DNA of 64,000 bases from Rhodanobacter sp. OK091 (GTDB lineage: Bacteria; Pseudomonadota; Gammaproteobacteria; Xanthomonadales; Rhodanobacteraceae). Of this stretch, positions 54,116 through 63,841 are shown piece by piece (the stretch's first letter is position 1; each line of letters begins with the position of its first letter). The notes below the pieces were generated by a model. It was not told the origin of the DNA. It ran no database searches and saw only the letters and a program-made list of their open reading frames with translations. The position numbers and the translations under genes are program-made. The stretch lies in contig NZ_FRCH01000003.1 in NCBI RefSeq assembly GCF_900142825.1, forward strand, positions 1 through 64,000, in the 5' to 3' direction.

Positions 54116-56140
54116 ATGACAGCCAGCGGCACGCTGGAACAGGCTCTGACCCATGCGGCACGCCTGCTGGAGCGGGATCCGGTACTGGCAGTCGAACAGC
54201 TGGACGAGATTCTGCAGGTGGCGCCGGGTCATCCGGCCGCGCTGCAGTTGCTGGCCGCCGCGCGCTCACTGCAGGGAGACATGCAGGGCGCGCTCGACAT
54301 CCTGATTCCCCTGGCGCAGGCCCAGCCGAACTGGGCCATGATCCATTTCGACCTGGGGCTGGCTCTGGGCGACCGCGGGCGAGGGCAGGAAGCGATCCAG
54401 GCGTTGCGCCGTGCGGTGGCGCTGAAGCCCGATCTGCCGCAAGCCTGGCGCGCGCTCGGCGACCATCTGATGGCGGCCGGCGAACAGGAAGCGGCGGACG
54501 CGGCGTACGCCAGCCACGTGCGTTACTCCACGCGCGATCCGCGCTTGCTGACAGCTGCCGTCGCCCTGGTCGAGAACCGCATCCCCGAGGCCGAGGCTTT
54601 GTTGCGCGAGCACCTGAAGCAGGCGCCGACGGATGTGGCGGCGATCCGCATGTTCGCCGAGGTCGCTGCCCGGCTGGGCCGCAACGAGGACGCGCTGCAT
54701 CTGCTCGAGCGCTGCCTGGAACTGGCTCCCAGTTTCCAGGCAGCGCGCCAGAACTACGCACTGGTTTTGCATCGCAGTAATCAGCCGGAACAGGCGCTGG
54801 TCCAGATCGAGCAATTGCTGGCGGCCGATCCGGGGCATCTGGGCTGCCGCAATCTCAAGGCGGTGGTGTTGTGCCGGATCGGCGACTACGAGCCCGCCAT
54901 CCGCATCTATGCCGACTTGCTGGAGCACTACCCGCGCAATGCGAAAGTGTGGGTGAGCTATGGCCATGCGCTGAAAACCGCCGGGCACACGGATCGCGCC
55001 ATTGCCGCCTATCGCCGCAGCCTGGAGCTCGAGCCGTCATTCGGCGAAGTCTGGTGGAGCCTGGCCAATCTGAAGACCTTCCGCTTCAGCGCTGACGAGC
55101 TTGCCGCGATGCGCCGGCAGCTGGCGCGTGCGGATCTTGCTGAGGATGATCTGGCAGAAGATGATCGCCTGCATCTGGAGTTTGCCGTCGGCAAGGCGCT
55201 GGAAGACGCCGGCGAGTACGAGCCGTCCTTCCGGCATTACGCCCAGGGCAATGCGATCCGCCATGGGCAATTGCACTACAGCGCCGATGACACCAGTGCG
55301 CGGGTGCGCTACATCCGCGCGCACTACACCTCCGACTTTTTTGCCGCCCGTGCGGGTGCCGGCAGTCCGGCGCATGATCCGATCTTCGTGGTCGGGCTGC
55401 CGCGTGCCGGCTCCACCTTGATCGAGCAGATCCTGTCCAGCCACAGCCAGGTCGAGGGCACGATGGAGCTGCCCGAGGTCACCTCGATCACGCGTCTGCT
55501 GCGCATGCAGGGCGACGCCGACAGCGCCATGCCCTACCACGGCGCGCTGGAGGCGCTCGATGCCGATGCCCTGCGCGCGCTGGGCGAACGCTACCTCGCT
55601 CACACCCGGATCCAGCGCAAGACCTCGGCGCCGCTGTTCATCGACAAGATGCCGAACAACTTCATGCACGTCGGCCTGATCCATCTGATGCTGCCGAACG
55701 CGAAGATCATCGATGCGCGCCGCCACCCGCTGGCCTGCTGCTTTTCGGCCTTCAAGCAGCATTTCGCGCGCGGGCAGAGCTTCAGCTACGACTTGCAGGA
55801 CGTAGGGCGCTACTACCGCGACTACGTGGCGCTGATGGCGCATTTCGACGCCGTGCTGCCCGGGCGCGTCCACCGCGTCGTGTATGAGCGCATGGTCGAC
55901 GACACCGAGGGCGAGGTGCGTCGCCTGCTTGAGTATTGTGGCTTGCCGTTCGAGGAGTCGTGCCTGCGGTTCTTCCAGAATCCGCGGCCGGTACGCACGG
56001 CCAGCTCGGAACAGGTGCGCCAGCCGATCTACCGCGAGGGAGTGGATCACTGGCGTCATTACGCACCATGGTTGGGACCTCTGGCATCGGCGTTGGGGCC
56101 CGTGCTGGAGAGCTACCCGGAGGTGCCGGTATTGGAGTAA
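54116..56140 (+). CDS. TPR-sulfotransferase
   Basis: A 674-residue protein. Residues about 5-340 are tandem tetratricopeptide repeats (such as WAMIHFDLGLALGDRGRGQEAIQALRRAVAL and KVWVSYGHALKTAGHTDRAIAAYRRSLEL). About 430-660 is a sulfotransferase domain with the 5'-PAPS loop FVVGLPRAGSTLIEQIL, the 3'-PAPS part IDARRHPLACCFSAFKQHF, and RVVYERMVDDTEGEVRRLLEYCGL. Start ATG 54116, though GTG 54107 is possible. TPR-sulfotransferases next to TonB receptors are common in xanthomonads and sphingomonads. The sulfated substrate is unknown, and the receptor starts 45 bp downstream. Confidence 0.9.
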   Translation: MTASGTLEQALTHAARLLERDPVLAVEQLDEILQVAPGHPAALQLLAAARSLQGDMQGALDILIPLAQAQPNWAMIHFDLGLALGDRGRGQEAIQALRRAVALKPDLPQAWRALGDHLMAAGEQEAADAAYASHVRYSTRDPRLLTAAVALVENRIPEAEALLREHLKQAPTDVAAIRMFAEVAARLGRNEDALHLLERCLELAPSFQAARQNYALVLHRSNQPEQALVQIEQLLAADPGHLGCRNLKAVVLCRIGDYEPAIRIYADLLEHYPRNAKVWVSYGHALKTAGHTDRAIAAYRRSLELEPSFGEVWWSLANLKTFRFSADELAAMRRQLARADLAEDDLAEDDRLHLEFAVGKALEDAGEYEPSFRHYAQGNAIRHGQLHYSADDTSARVRYIRAHYTSDFFAARAGAGSPAHDPIFVVGLPRAGSTLIEQILSSHSQVEGTMELPEVTSITRLLRMQGDADSAMPYHGALEALDADALRALGERYLAHTRIQRKTSAPLFIDKMPNNFMHVGLIHLMLPNAKIIDARRHPLACCFSAFKQHFARGQSFSYDLQDVGRYYRDYVALMAHFDAVLPGRVHRVVYERMVDDTEGEVRRLLEYCGLPFEESCLRFFQNPRPVRTASSEQVRQPIYREGVDHWRHYAPWLGPLASALGPVLESYPEVPVLE

Positions 56141-56185
56141 TGGCGGAATCCGATGGATAGTCGTGGACTTTAGAGGGGAGGGCTT

Positions 56186-58726
56186 ATGCACACGAATAGA
56201 TTCAAACAGATCACGGGGGCGCAACGGGTCAGGTTGGCCAGGTTGCCGCTTGCGGCGGCGATCTGTCTGGCCATGGCCGCGCCGGCCTTAGCGCAGGATG
56301 CGGGGCAGGCCGGAGCATCGACCGCGACACCGGCGACAAAATCGAAGACCACGACGCTGAGCGTGGTGAACGTGACCGCGCAGAAACGCACCGAGAATCT
56401 GCAGAAGGTGCCGATCAGCATCAACGTGCTGGAGACGGACCAGCTCGAGGCGCTTCATGTGCAGAACTTCAACGACTACGTGAAGTATCTGCCCAGCGTC
56501 ACCTTCCAGCAGGGCGGCGGCGGCATCGCCACCGGTCCCGGCTTCGCCACCATCTACATGCGTGGCGTGGCCAGCGGCGGCAACACCAACCATTCCGGAT
56601 CCCAGCCGAGCGTCGGCGTGTACCTCGACGACCAGCCGGTCACCACGATCCAGGGCCCGCTCGACATCCACATGTACGACATCGCCCGCATCGAAGTGCT
56701 GGCCGGCCCGCAAGGAACGTTGTACGGCGCGAGCGCCGAGGCAGGCGCCCTGCGCATCATCACCAACAAGCCCGATCCCAGCAGCTTTGCGGCGAATTAC
56801 GCGCTCGGCGTCAACAAGGTGGCGCACGGCGGCATCGGCTTCACCGCCGAAGGCATGCTCAACATCCCGATCAGCAAGAGTGCGGCGGTACGCATCGTGG
56901 GCTGGCGCGAGCACGACGCGGGCTACATCGACAACCAGGCCGGTTCGCGCACGTTCCCGGTTTCCGGCATTACCGTCAGCAACGCCGACAACTGCACGCC
57001 GGGCCCGATGCTGGAATGTTTCGGACACGCCAGGAAGCACTACAACGACGCCAACACCAACGGTGCCCGCGCCGCGCTGAAAGTCGATCTCAACGACAGC
57101 TGGTCGATCACCCCGACCGTGATGGGGCAGCAGACGATCTCGCACGGCAGTTTTGCCAGCGATCCTGCCGTGGGCGATCTGGCGGTGACCCACTTCTACC
57201 CCGAGCGCGTCAACGACCGCTGGTGGCAGGGCGCGCTGACCGTGCAGGGCAAGATCGGCAACTTCGACCTGACCTATGCCTATGCGCATCTCAAACGCAA
57301 CCAGGAAGAGGCGACCGACTACAACGATTATTCGTTCTGGTACGACACGCTGCTTTCCTACGGCGCCTACATCAACGACAACAGCGGCAAGCTGATCAAT
57401 CCGTCCGAGTTCATCAGCGACCGGGATCGCTACACCAACAGCAGCCACGAGCTGCGCATCGCGTCGCCCAGCGACGATCGCCTGCGACTGGTCGCCGGTG
57501 CGTTCTGGCAGAAACAGAAGCACGACATCTTGCAGGACTACCAGATCAACAACCTGGCCACCTCGCTGTCGGTCGCCGGCTGGCCCAACACGATCTGGCT
57601 GACCCGGCAGATGCGCTACGATCGCGACAAGTCCGTGTTCGGCGAACTGTCCTACGACATCATTCCCGACGTGCTTACCGGCACGGTCGGTGAGCGTTAT
57701 TTCCGCACCAACAATAATCTGTACGGCTTCTACGGCTTCAGCAAGGGCTTCTCGCCGAATTCGAGTTACGGCGAGGCCGGCTGCATTTCGCCCAATCCGT
57801 TCGCCGGCGCCCCGTGCCTGGACTTCAACAAGTCCGTGAAGGAAAGCGGCTCCCTGAGCAAGGTCAATCTGACCTGGAACATCACGCCTACCAAGATGGT
57901 GTACATCACCCGCTCCGAAGGCTTCCGGCCGGGTGGCGTCAACCGTGCCGGCCAGTTGCCGCCTTACCAGGCGGATTTCCTGACCAATCTCGAGCTCGGT
58001 TGGAAGACCTCCTGGTTCGACAACCGGTTGTCGTTCAACGGCGCGGTGTTCCGCGAGAAATGGAACGATTTCCAGTTCAACATCCTCGGCGCGAATGGCC
58101 TTACCCAGATCAAGAACGCCAACTCGGCCCGCATCGACGGATTCGAGTCGCAGCTGAACTGGCAGGCCACCTACAACCTGAATCTCAGCACAGGCATCGC
58201 GCTGTACGACGCCAAGCTGACCGCGAACTATTGCGGATTCACCGACGCCAACGGCAATGCGGTCACCTACTGCCCCCCCGGCACGATCAACCAGTCCACC
58301 GGCGCTGTCGTGACCGGACCGCTGGCGCCGAAGGGTACCCAGTTGCCGATCACGCCCCGCTTCAAGGGCAACCTGGTCGCGCGCTACACCTTCACCCTGG
58401 GCGGTAGCGATGCCTTCGTCCAGGCGGCATTCGTGCATGTGGGACGGCGTACGACCGACTTGCGGCTGCTTGAACGCGGCCTGCTCGGCGATCTGCCTGC
58501 GTACAACTCCGTCGATCTTTCCGCGGGCATCCAGCATGGCAGCTGGTCGGTGGACGCTTACGTCGACAACGTGTTCGACAAGCGGGGAGCCTTGTACAAG
58601 TTCACCGAGTGCGGCGTGACGGTTTGCGGTGCCCACAATGTCGTGGCGCAGTATCCGAACGGGCAGGTCTATACCGGCTTCAGCCAGCCGCGCACGTTCG
58701 GTATCCGCTTCAAGCAGGAGTTCTAG
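56186..58726 (+). CDS. TonB-dependent receptor
   Basis: An 846-residue outer-membrane protein. The signal peptide ends at about residue 36 (AAPALA-QDAG). A TonB-box-like stretch (TLSVVNVTAQKRTENLQKVPISINVL) precedes the plug (FNDYVKYLPSVTF, GVYLDDQPVTTI, RIEVLAGPQGTLYGASAEAGALRIIT), and the barrel ends QPRTFGIRFKQEF with the terminal Phe. There is no STN domain, so it does not signal through FecR. The family resembles receptors for organic or polyphenolic substrates rather than siderophores; the substrate is not known. Probably co-transcribed with the TPR-sulfotransferase. Confidence 0.92.
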   Translation: MHTNRFKQITGAQRVRLARLPLAAAICLAMAAPALAQDAGQAGASTATPATKSKTTTLSVVNVTAQKRTENLQKVPISINVLETDQLEALHVQNFNDYVKYLPSVTFQQGGGGIATGPGFATIYMRGVASGGNTNHSGSQPSVGVYLDDQPVTTIQGPLDIHMYDIARIEVLAGPQGTLYGASAEAGALRIITNKPDPSSFAANYALGVNKVAHGGIGFTAEGMLNIPISKSAAVRIVGWREHDAGYIDNQAGSRTFPVSGITVSNADNCTPGPMLECFGHARKHYNDANTNGARAALKVDLNDSWSITPTVMGQQTISHGSFASDPAVGDLAVTHFYPERVNDRWWQGALTVQGKIGNFDLTYAYAHLKRNQEEATDYNDYSFWYDTLLSYGAYINDNSGKLINPSEFISDRDRYTNSSHELRIASPSDDRLRLVAGAFWQKQKHDILQDYQINNLATSLSVAGWPNTIWLTRQMRYDRDKSVFGELSYDIIPDVLTGTVGERYFRTNNNLYGFYGFSKGFSPNSSYGEAGCISPNPFAGAPCLDFNKSVKESGSLSKVNLTWNITPTKMVYITRSEGFRPGGVNRAGQLPPYQADFLTNLELGWKTSWFDNRLSFNGAVFREKWNDFQFNILGANGLTQIKNANSARIDGFESQLNWQATYNLNLSTGIALYDAKLTANYCGFTDANGNAVTYCPPGTINQSTGAVVTGPLAPKGTQLPITPRFKGNLVARYTFTLGGSDAFVQAAFVHVGRRTTDLRLLERGLLGDLPAYNSVDLSAGIQHGSWSVDAYVDNVFDKRGALYKFTECGVTVCGAHNVVAQYPNGQVYTGFSQPRTFGIRFKQEF

Positions 58727-58752
58727 GCGCGAGTGCTTGTCCGTCTGGGATG

Positions 58753-58780
58753 AAAGGCCCCGGTGCGAACCGGGGCCTTT
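58753..58780 (+). terminator. Hairpin terminator after the TonB receptor
   Basis: A perfect 12-bp stem (aaaggccccggt / accggggccttt) with loop gcga, followed by cgtgttt. The stem starts with A and ends with T runs, so it can work in both directions. Confidence 0.85.
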
Positions 58781-58979
58781 CGTGTTTCAGGGATAGCGGC
58801 GGCGGCTGTTCGAAGCGCGTTCGTCCGGCTGTCCGTACGGTGTCCGCGGACACTCCGGCGATGCCGTTCGTGTCGACCAAATTATTGAAAAACAAGAAAT
58901 TATCACGCCGTTTCCGAGTGGCACAGGGATTGCAACCATCTCTGTGCAACCGCGCTGTCCGCGGTCAGGAACGGCACCG

Positions 58980-60251
58980 ATGATTCGCGACACTTCCGCA
59001 CAAGACCGCCTGGTCGAGGTCAAACCCAACCGCAAGCGCCAGCTGATCCTGCTCGGTGCCGGCGTGCTCGTGCTGGCGCTGCTGGCATGGCTGGCGCCAG
59101 GCATAGGGAGGCTGTTTTCAGCTTCCGCATCGGTGAGCAGTTCACGGCTGGCCTTCGCCACGGTCGAGCGCGGACAGTTCGTGCGCGACATCGCTGCCGA
59201 GGGCAAGGTGGTCGCGGCGGTCAGCCCCACGCTATATGCCACTTCCGGCGGCGCAGTGACGCTGAAGGTGCATGCCGGTGACACCGTGAAGATCGGCCAG
59301 GTGCTGGCCACCATCGTGAGCCCGGAACTGACCAACAAGCTGGCGCAGGAACAAAGCAACGCCGATGCAATGGAAGTGGAATACCGGCGCGCGCAGATCG
59401 ACGCGCGCAAGCAACGTTCCGCGCTACAGGAAACCTACGACAACGCCGTCATCGATCAGACCACCGCCGACCGCAACCTCGATCGTTACCACAAGGCGTT
59501 CGGCAAGGGCGCGGTGTCCAGCATGGATGTGGACAAGGCCAAGGACGCGTTGGACAAGTCGAAAATCGCCACCACGCACGCCAAGGCCAACCTCGGCCTC
59601 GACAACGACAGCCTCAACTTCGACATCCAGTCCAAGAAACTCGCGCACGAGCGCCAGCTCCTGCTGGTCAAGGATCTGCAGCGCCAGGTCGACGACCTCA
59701 ATGTGAAATCGCCGGTCGATGGTCAGGTCGGCCAGCTCTTCATCGCCGAACGCGCTACGGTGGCCAAGGACGCCCAACTGCTCAGCGTGATCGACCTGTC
59801 CGCGCTGCAGGTGGAGATGCAGGTGCCGGAAAGCTTTGCACGCGATCTGGGCATCGGCATGGCCGGTGAAATCAGCGGCAACGGCCACGTCTGGAAAGGC
59901 CTGGTCAGTGCGATCTCGCCGGAAGTGGTGAATGGCCAGGTGGCTGCGCGCCTGCGCTTCGACGGTGAAACGCCGAAACAGTTGCGGCAGAACCAGCGTC
60001 TGTCGGTGCGCGTGCTGCTGGACAAGCGCGACAACGTGCTGACCGTGCAGCGCGGCTCGTTCGTCGACGAATCCGGCGGCAGCTACGCCTATGTGGTGCG
60101 CGACGGCATCGCCACGAAAACCCCGATCCGCGTCGGTACCTCGAGTATCGACAAAGTGGAGATCCTCGATGGCCTGAAGGAAGGCGACCGCATCGTGATC
60201 TCCGGCACCGACAGCTTCAAGAGCGCGGCGACCGTCGCGATCAGCAACTGA
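58980..60251 (+). CDS. Efflux periplasmic adaptor (MacA/HlyD-like)
   Basis: A 423-residue membrane-fusion protein. A single N-terminal membrane segment (LILLGAGVLVLALLAWLAP) lies near 20-40. The lipoyl half-motifs (GGAVTLKVHAGDTVKIGQVLATI and LNVKSPVDGQVGQLFI) flank a long coiled-coil hairpin at about 110-235. A beta-barrel (ALQVEMQVPESFARDLGIGM) and a membrane-proximal domain (VEILDGLKEGDRIVIS) follow. Start ATG 58980 behind agga. It heads the MacAB-like operon and links the permeases to an outer-membrane channel not encoded here. Confidence 0.9.
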   Translation: MIRDTSAQDRLVEVKPNRKRQLILLGAGVLVLALLAWLAPGIGRLFSASASVSSSRLAFATVERGQFVRDIAAEGKVVAAVSPTLYATSGGAVTLKVHAGDTVKIGQVLATIVSPELTNKLAQEQSNADAMEVEYRRAQIDARKQRSALQETYDNAVIDQTTADRNLDRYHKAFGKGAVSSMDVDKAKDALDKSKIATTHAKANLGLDNDSLNFDIQSKKLAHERQLLLVKDLQRQVDDLNVKSPVDGQVGQLFIAERATVAKDAQLLSVIDLSALQVEMQVPESFARDLGIGMAGEISGNGHVWKGLVSAISPEVVNGQVAARLRFDGETPKQLRQNQRLSVRVLLDKRDNVLTVQRGSFVDESGGSYAYVVRDGIATKTPIRVGTSSIDKVEILDGLKEGDRIVISGTDSFKSAATVAISN

Positions 60252-60260
60252 TGTTTTTGC

Positions 60261-60371
60261 CTTCTCCCTTTGGGAGAAGGTGCCCAAAGGGCGGATGAGG
60301 GTGCGGGGCTTGCGCGTAACTTTTCGCAAGGCCGAACCCTCACCCCAACCCCTCTCCTAGTGGGAGAGGGG
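60261..60371. repeat. Extragenic multi-hairpin repeat
   Basis: The stems cttctccc/gggagaag (60261-60268 with 60272-60279) and cccctctcc/ggagagggg (60349-60357 with 60363-60371) flank gagggtgcgggg ... cgaaccctcaccccaa. It fills the gap between adaptor and ATPase genes. A shorter relative is at 63786-63816. Confidence 0.75.
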
Positions 60372-60408
60372 TTCAAGAAACCACCACCACCACCACCGAG
60401 GAACAACC

Positions 60409-61128
60409 ATGCTGAAGATGACCCACCTGTCCAAGGTCTACCGCACCGAAGTGGTGGAGACCTATGCGCTGCGCGATTTCAACATCGACGTGAAAGAGGG
60501 CGAGTTCGTCGCCGTCACCGGTCCGTCCGGTTCGGGCAAGACCACCTTCCTGACCATTGCCGGCCTGCTGGAGACGTTCAGCGGCGGCGAGTACCACCTC
60601 GACGGCATCGAGGTGAGCAACCTCAACGACAACGCCCGCTCGAAGATCCGCAACGAGAAGATCGGCTTCATCTTCCAGGCGTTCAACCTGATCCCCGACC
60701 TCAACGTGTTCGACAACATCGAAGTGCCGCTGCGCTACCGCGGCATGAAGGCCGCCGAGCGCAAGCAGCGCATCATGGATTCGCTCGAGCGCGTCGGCCT
60801 GGCCTCGCGTGCCAAGCACTATCCGGCGGAACTGTCCGGCGGTCAGCAGCAGCGCGTGGCGATCGCCCGTGCGCTGGCCGGTTCGCCGCGCCTGCTGCTG
60901 GCGGATGAGCCGACCGGCAACCTGGACACGCAGATGGCGCGCAGCGTGCTCGAACTGCTCGAGGACATCCATCGCGAAGGCGCCACCATCGTGATGGTTA
61001 CGCATGACCCCGAGCTGGCAGCGCGCGCACAGCGCAACGTACACATCATCGACGGCCAGGTGGTGGATCTGTCCGAGGATCCGCGTTTCCACGTCGTGCA
61101 TGCGGAGCATACCGGCACAAACGCCTGA
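60409..61128 (+). CDS. ABC transporter ATP-binding protein (MacB/LolD type)
   Basis: A 239-residue ATPase. Walker A is GPSGSGKTT, the Q-loop is FIFQAFNLIPDLNV, the signature is LSGGQQQRVAIARAL, and Walker B is LLLADEPTGNLD with H-loop MVTHDPELA. This is the type that works with FtsX-domain permeases. The following permease genes provide the membrane part. Confidence 0.94.
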   Translation: MLKMTHLSKVYRTEVVETYALRDFNIDVKEGEFVAVTGPSGSGKTTFLTIAGLLETFSGGEYHLDGIEVSNLNDNARSKIRNEKIGFIFQAFNLIPDLNVFDNIEVPLRYRGMKAAERKQRIMDSLERVGLASRAKHYPAELSGGQQQRVAIARALAGSPRLLLADEPTGNLDTQMARSVLELLEDIHREGATIVMVTHDPELAARAQRNVHIIDGQVVDLSEDPRFHVVHAEHTGTNA

Positions 61129-61212
61129 GCGAACTGCCATGAGGGCGTCCTCATAGACGCCCTACGTGCCATGTGACGAAGCACCACCATTTTTCGGAGA
61201 GTCTCCGCAGCA

Positions 61213-62526
61213 ATGTTCGCCTACTACTTCCAACTTGGTCTTCGCAGCTTGCGCCGCAATCCGGTGCTGACGGCGTTGATGGTGATGGCGATCGGCTTCG
61301 GCGTGGCGGCTTCGATGATCACGTACTCGGTCTTCCGCGCGGTGTCGGGCAATCCGATTCCGGACAAGTCGGCGCAGCTCTATACGGCGCTGGTCGACAA
61401 CCGCGGACCGCAGTACAACGACCAGGGCGAGCCGCCGGAAGCGCTCAGCTACACCGATGCGACGGCACTGATCAAAGCGCACAAGGCCGCGCATCAGACG
61501 CTGTTCTACGAAGTGGCGCCATCGGTCTTGCCGGAAGGCAGCCAGAGCGTGCCGTTCACCGCGAACGGCTATGCCACCAATGCCGACTTCTTCGGCATGT
61601 TCGAGGTGCCGTTCGAATACGGCGGTGCCTGGCATGCCGGCGACGACGACGGGCGTGCCGCGGTGGCGGTGATCAGCCATGAGCTCAACCAGCAGCTGTT
61701 CGGCGGGGCCGACAGCGTGGGCCGCGAAGTGATGCTGGACCGGCATGCCTACCGCATCGTCGGCGTCACGGCGCACTGGGATCCACAGCCGCGCTTCTAC
61801 GATCTTTTCAGCGGCAACGGTTTCGCCGATCCGGTGCAGCTCTACGTGCCGTTCAATCGTGCGATCGATATGCAGATCGATACCGCCGGCCGCAACAACT
61901 GCGGTGGTATCCCGAGCTACGGCGTCGGCCGCGAAGGCTGGCTGCATGGCGAATGCGTGTGGATTCCGGTCTGGGTGGAACTGCCTACCAGGGCCGATGC
62001 CGAGCACTACCGCGAATTCCTGACCGGTTACGCGGCGGAACAGCGGCGTGCCGGCCGCTTCAACTGGGCGCCGAATGTGCGTCTGCGCGACGTCGCGAAC
62101 TGGCTGGAGCAAGAACGGGTGGTGCCGCCGGAGAGCCGCATCTCGCTGATGGTCGCCCTGGGTTTCTTCGTGATCTGTCTGGTCAATACGATCGGCCTGC
62201 TGCTGGCCAAGTTCATGCGCCGTGCGCCGGAGATCGGCGTGCGTCGCGCACTGGGTGCGCCGCGCCGGGAGATCTACCAGCAGTTCCTGATCGAGGCCGG
62301 CACCGTGGGCCTGGCCGGCGGCGTGCTTGGCCTGCTGCTGACCGCGATCGGCATACTCGGCGTGGGTCTCATCTTCGATCCGGGCATCGCGCGTCTCGCG
62401 CACCTGGACCTGTCCCTGGTGGCGTTGACCTTGCTGGTGGCCATTGTGGCCACTGTGCTGGCCGCGTTCTATCCGACCTGGCGTGCTGCGCAAGTGCAGC
62501 CGGCATGGCAGCTGAAGTCGAACTGA
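61213..62526 (+). CDS. ABC transporter permease (MacB_PCD + FtsX)
   Basis: A 437-residue permease. TM1 is near residues 15-38 (RNPVLTALMVMAIGFGVAASMITYSVF), then a large periplasmic MacB-type domain of about 280 residues. The C-terminal FtsX domain has three helices with the motif FMRRAPEIGVRRALGAPRREIYQQFLIEAG. Its N-terminus is closely similar to that of the gene cut off at 63842, suggesting tandem duplication. Confidence 0.9.
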   Translation: MFAYYFQLGLRSLRRNPVLTALMVMAIGFGVAASMITYSVFRAVSGNPIPDKSAQLYTALVDNRGPQYNDQGEPPEALSYTDATALIKAHKAAHQTLFYEVAPSVLPEGSQSVPFTANGYATNADFFGMFEVPFEYGGAWHAGDDDGRAAVAVISHELNQQLFGGADSVGREVMLDRHAYRIVGVTAHWDPQPRFYDLFSGNGFADPVQLYVPFNRAIDMQIDTAGRNNCGGIPSYGVGREGWLHGECVWIPVWVELPTRADAEHYREFLTGYAAEQRRAGRFNWAPNVRLRDVANWLEQERVVPPESRISLMVALGFFVICLVNTIGLLLAKFMRRAPEIGVRRALGAPRREIYQQFLIEAGTVGLAGGVLGLLLTAIGILGVGLIFDPGIARLAHLDLSLVALTLLVAIVATVLAAFYPTWRAAQVQPAWQLKSN

Positions 62527-62536
62527 GGAGGCCGCC

Positions 62537-63775
62537 GTGATCCAGATCAAACCCATCCTCGCCGCGATGCGCCACCACAAGGCCGGCACCGTGTTGATCG
62601 CGCTGCAGATCGCGCTGACCCTGGCGATCGTGTGCAATGCACTGTTCATCATCCAGCAGCGCACGGCGCGTCTCTCGCGGCCCAGCGGCGTCGAGGAAAG
62701 CAACCTGTTCGTGATCCGGAGCGACTGGGCCGACAAGTCCGATCCGCAACACACTGACATACAGATGCAGGCCGACCTGCTCGCACTGCGTCAGCTGGGC
62801 AGCGTGCAGGACGCTTCGCCCACAAACAGTTTCCCGCTGCGCGGCGGCGGCTGGGACAACTTCATCAAGCTGGCACCGGATCAGGTCAAGATGACCACTG
62901 ATGCGGCGATCTACTTTGCCGACGAGCACAGCCTGGCGACGCTGGGCACGAAGCTGATTGCCGGGCGCAACTTCACCGCCAGCGAAATCGGCAGCCAGAA
63001 GCCGCGCGACCGGCTCTCCTCGGCCCAGGTGATCATCAGCAAGGACCTCGCGCAACGGCTGTTCCCGGCCGGATCCGCGCTGGGCAAGACGATTTACGTT
63101 TCGGCCGATGCCAACAAACCGTCGACCGTCATCGGCATCACTGACACCTTGCAGGCGCATATGCAAAGCCGGAGGACGCCGGACTATGCGTACAACGCCG
63201 TACTGATTCCGGCACGCCTGCTGGACGACGGCACGGTGTACCTGGTGCGCGCCAAGCCCGGCCAACTGGCCGCCGCCATGCATGACGCGACGAAGGCGCT
63301 GTATGCGCAGAGCCGCATGCGCATCATCGATCGCAAGGACGGCGTGATGACGTTCGCCCAGGTGCGCCAGCGCTTCTACAAGAGCGACCTCGGCATGGCG
63401 ATCCTGATGGGCATCATCAGCGTGGTGCTGCTGGCGATCACCGCCGCCGGCATCGTGGGGCTGACCAGTTTCTGGGTCGGCCAGCGGCGCAAGCAGATCG
63501 GCGTGCGCCGCGCACTTGGCGCCACGCGCGGCGACATCCTCAACTACTTCCTCACCGAGAACCTGCTGATCGGCATCGGCGGTGTGCTCGCGGGCGCGGT
63601 GCTGGCGATCGGCATCAACCTGTGGATGGTGACCCAGTTCGAAATGGCGCGGCTGTCGCTGGCCTATGTGGCGGTCGGCGTGGTCGCGCTGCTGCTGCTT
63701 GGCCAAGGTGCAGTGCTGGCGCCGGCGCTGCGTGCTTCACACGTGTCGCCGGTGGAGGCGACGCGTTCGGTATGA
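62537..63775 (+). CDS. ABC transporter permease (MacB_PCD + FtsX)
   Basis: A 412-residue permease starting 10 bp after the preceding one (ggagg before GTG 62537). TM1 is at about 15-38 (AGTVLIALQIALTLAIVCNALFIIQQ), with a periplasmic MacB-type domain to about 280. The FtsX domain has QRRKQIGVRRALGATRGDILNYFLTENLLIG and three helices. The two permeases probably form a heterodimer with the ATPase. The exported substrate is unknown. Confidence 0.9.
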   Translation: MIQIKPILAAMRHHKAGTVLIALQIALTLAIVCNALFIIQQRTARLSRPSGVEESNLFVIRSDWADKSDPQHTDIQMQADLLALRQLGSVQDASPTNSFPLRGGGWDNFIKLAPDQVKMTTDAAIYFADEHSLATLGTKLIAGRNFTASEIGSQKPRDRLSSAQVIISKDLAQRLFPAGSALGKTIYVSADANKPSTVIGITDTLQAHMQSRRTPDYAYNAVLIPARLLDDGTVYLVRAKPGQLAAAMHDATKALYAQSRMRIIDRKDGVMTFAQVRQRFYKSDLGMAILMGIISVVLLAITAAGIVGLTSFWVGQRRKQIGVRRALGATRGDILNYFLTENLLIGIGGVLAGAVLAIGINLWMVTQFEMARLSLAYVAVGVVALLLLGQGAVLAPALRASHVSPVEATRSV

Positions 63776-63785
63776 CGGCTTGAAA

Positions 63786-63816
63786 CCCTCTCCTCCCGCA
63801 GTCGTTGGGGAGAGGG
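63786..63816. repeat. Short copy of the extragenic hairpin repeat
   Basis: ccctctcc (63786-63793) pairs with ggagaggg (63809-63816), in the gap between permease genes. Similar to the last stem of 60261-60371. Confidence 0.6.
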
Positions 63817-63841
63817 AGCTCAAAACCTCACGGAGAACCAC

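Noticed and set aside
56288..58636. 782-codon minus-strand frame opposite the TonB receptor
   Set aside because: Mirror of a complete TonB-dependent receptor with signal peptide and terminal Phe; composition is that of an antisense frame.
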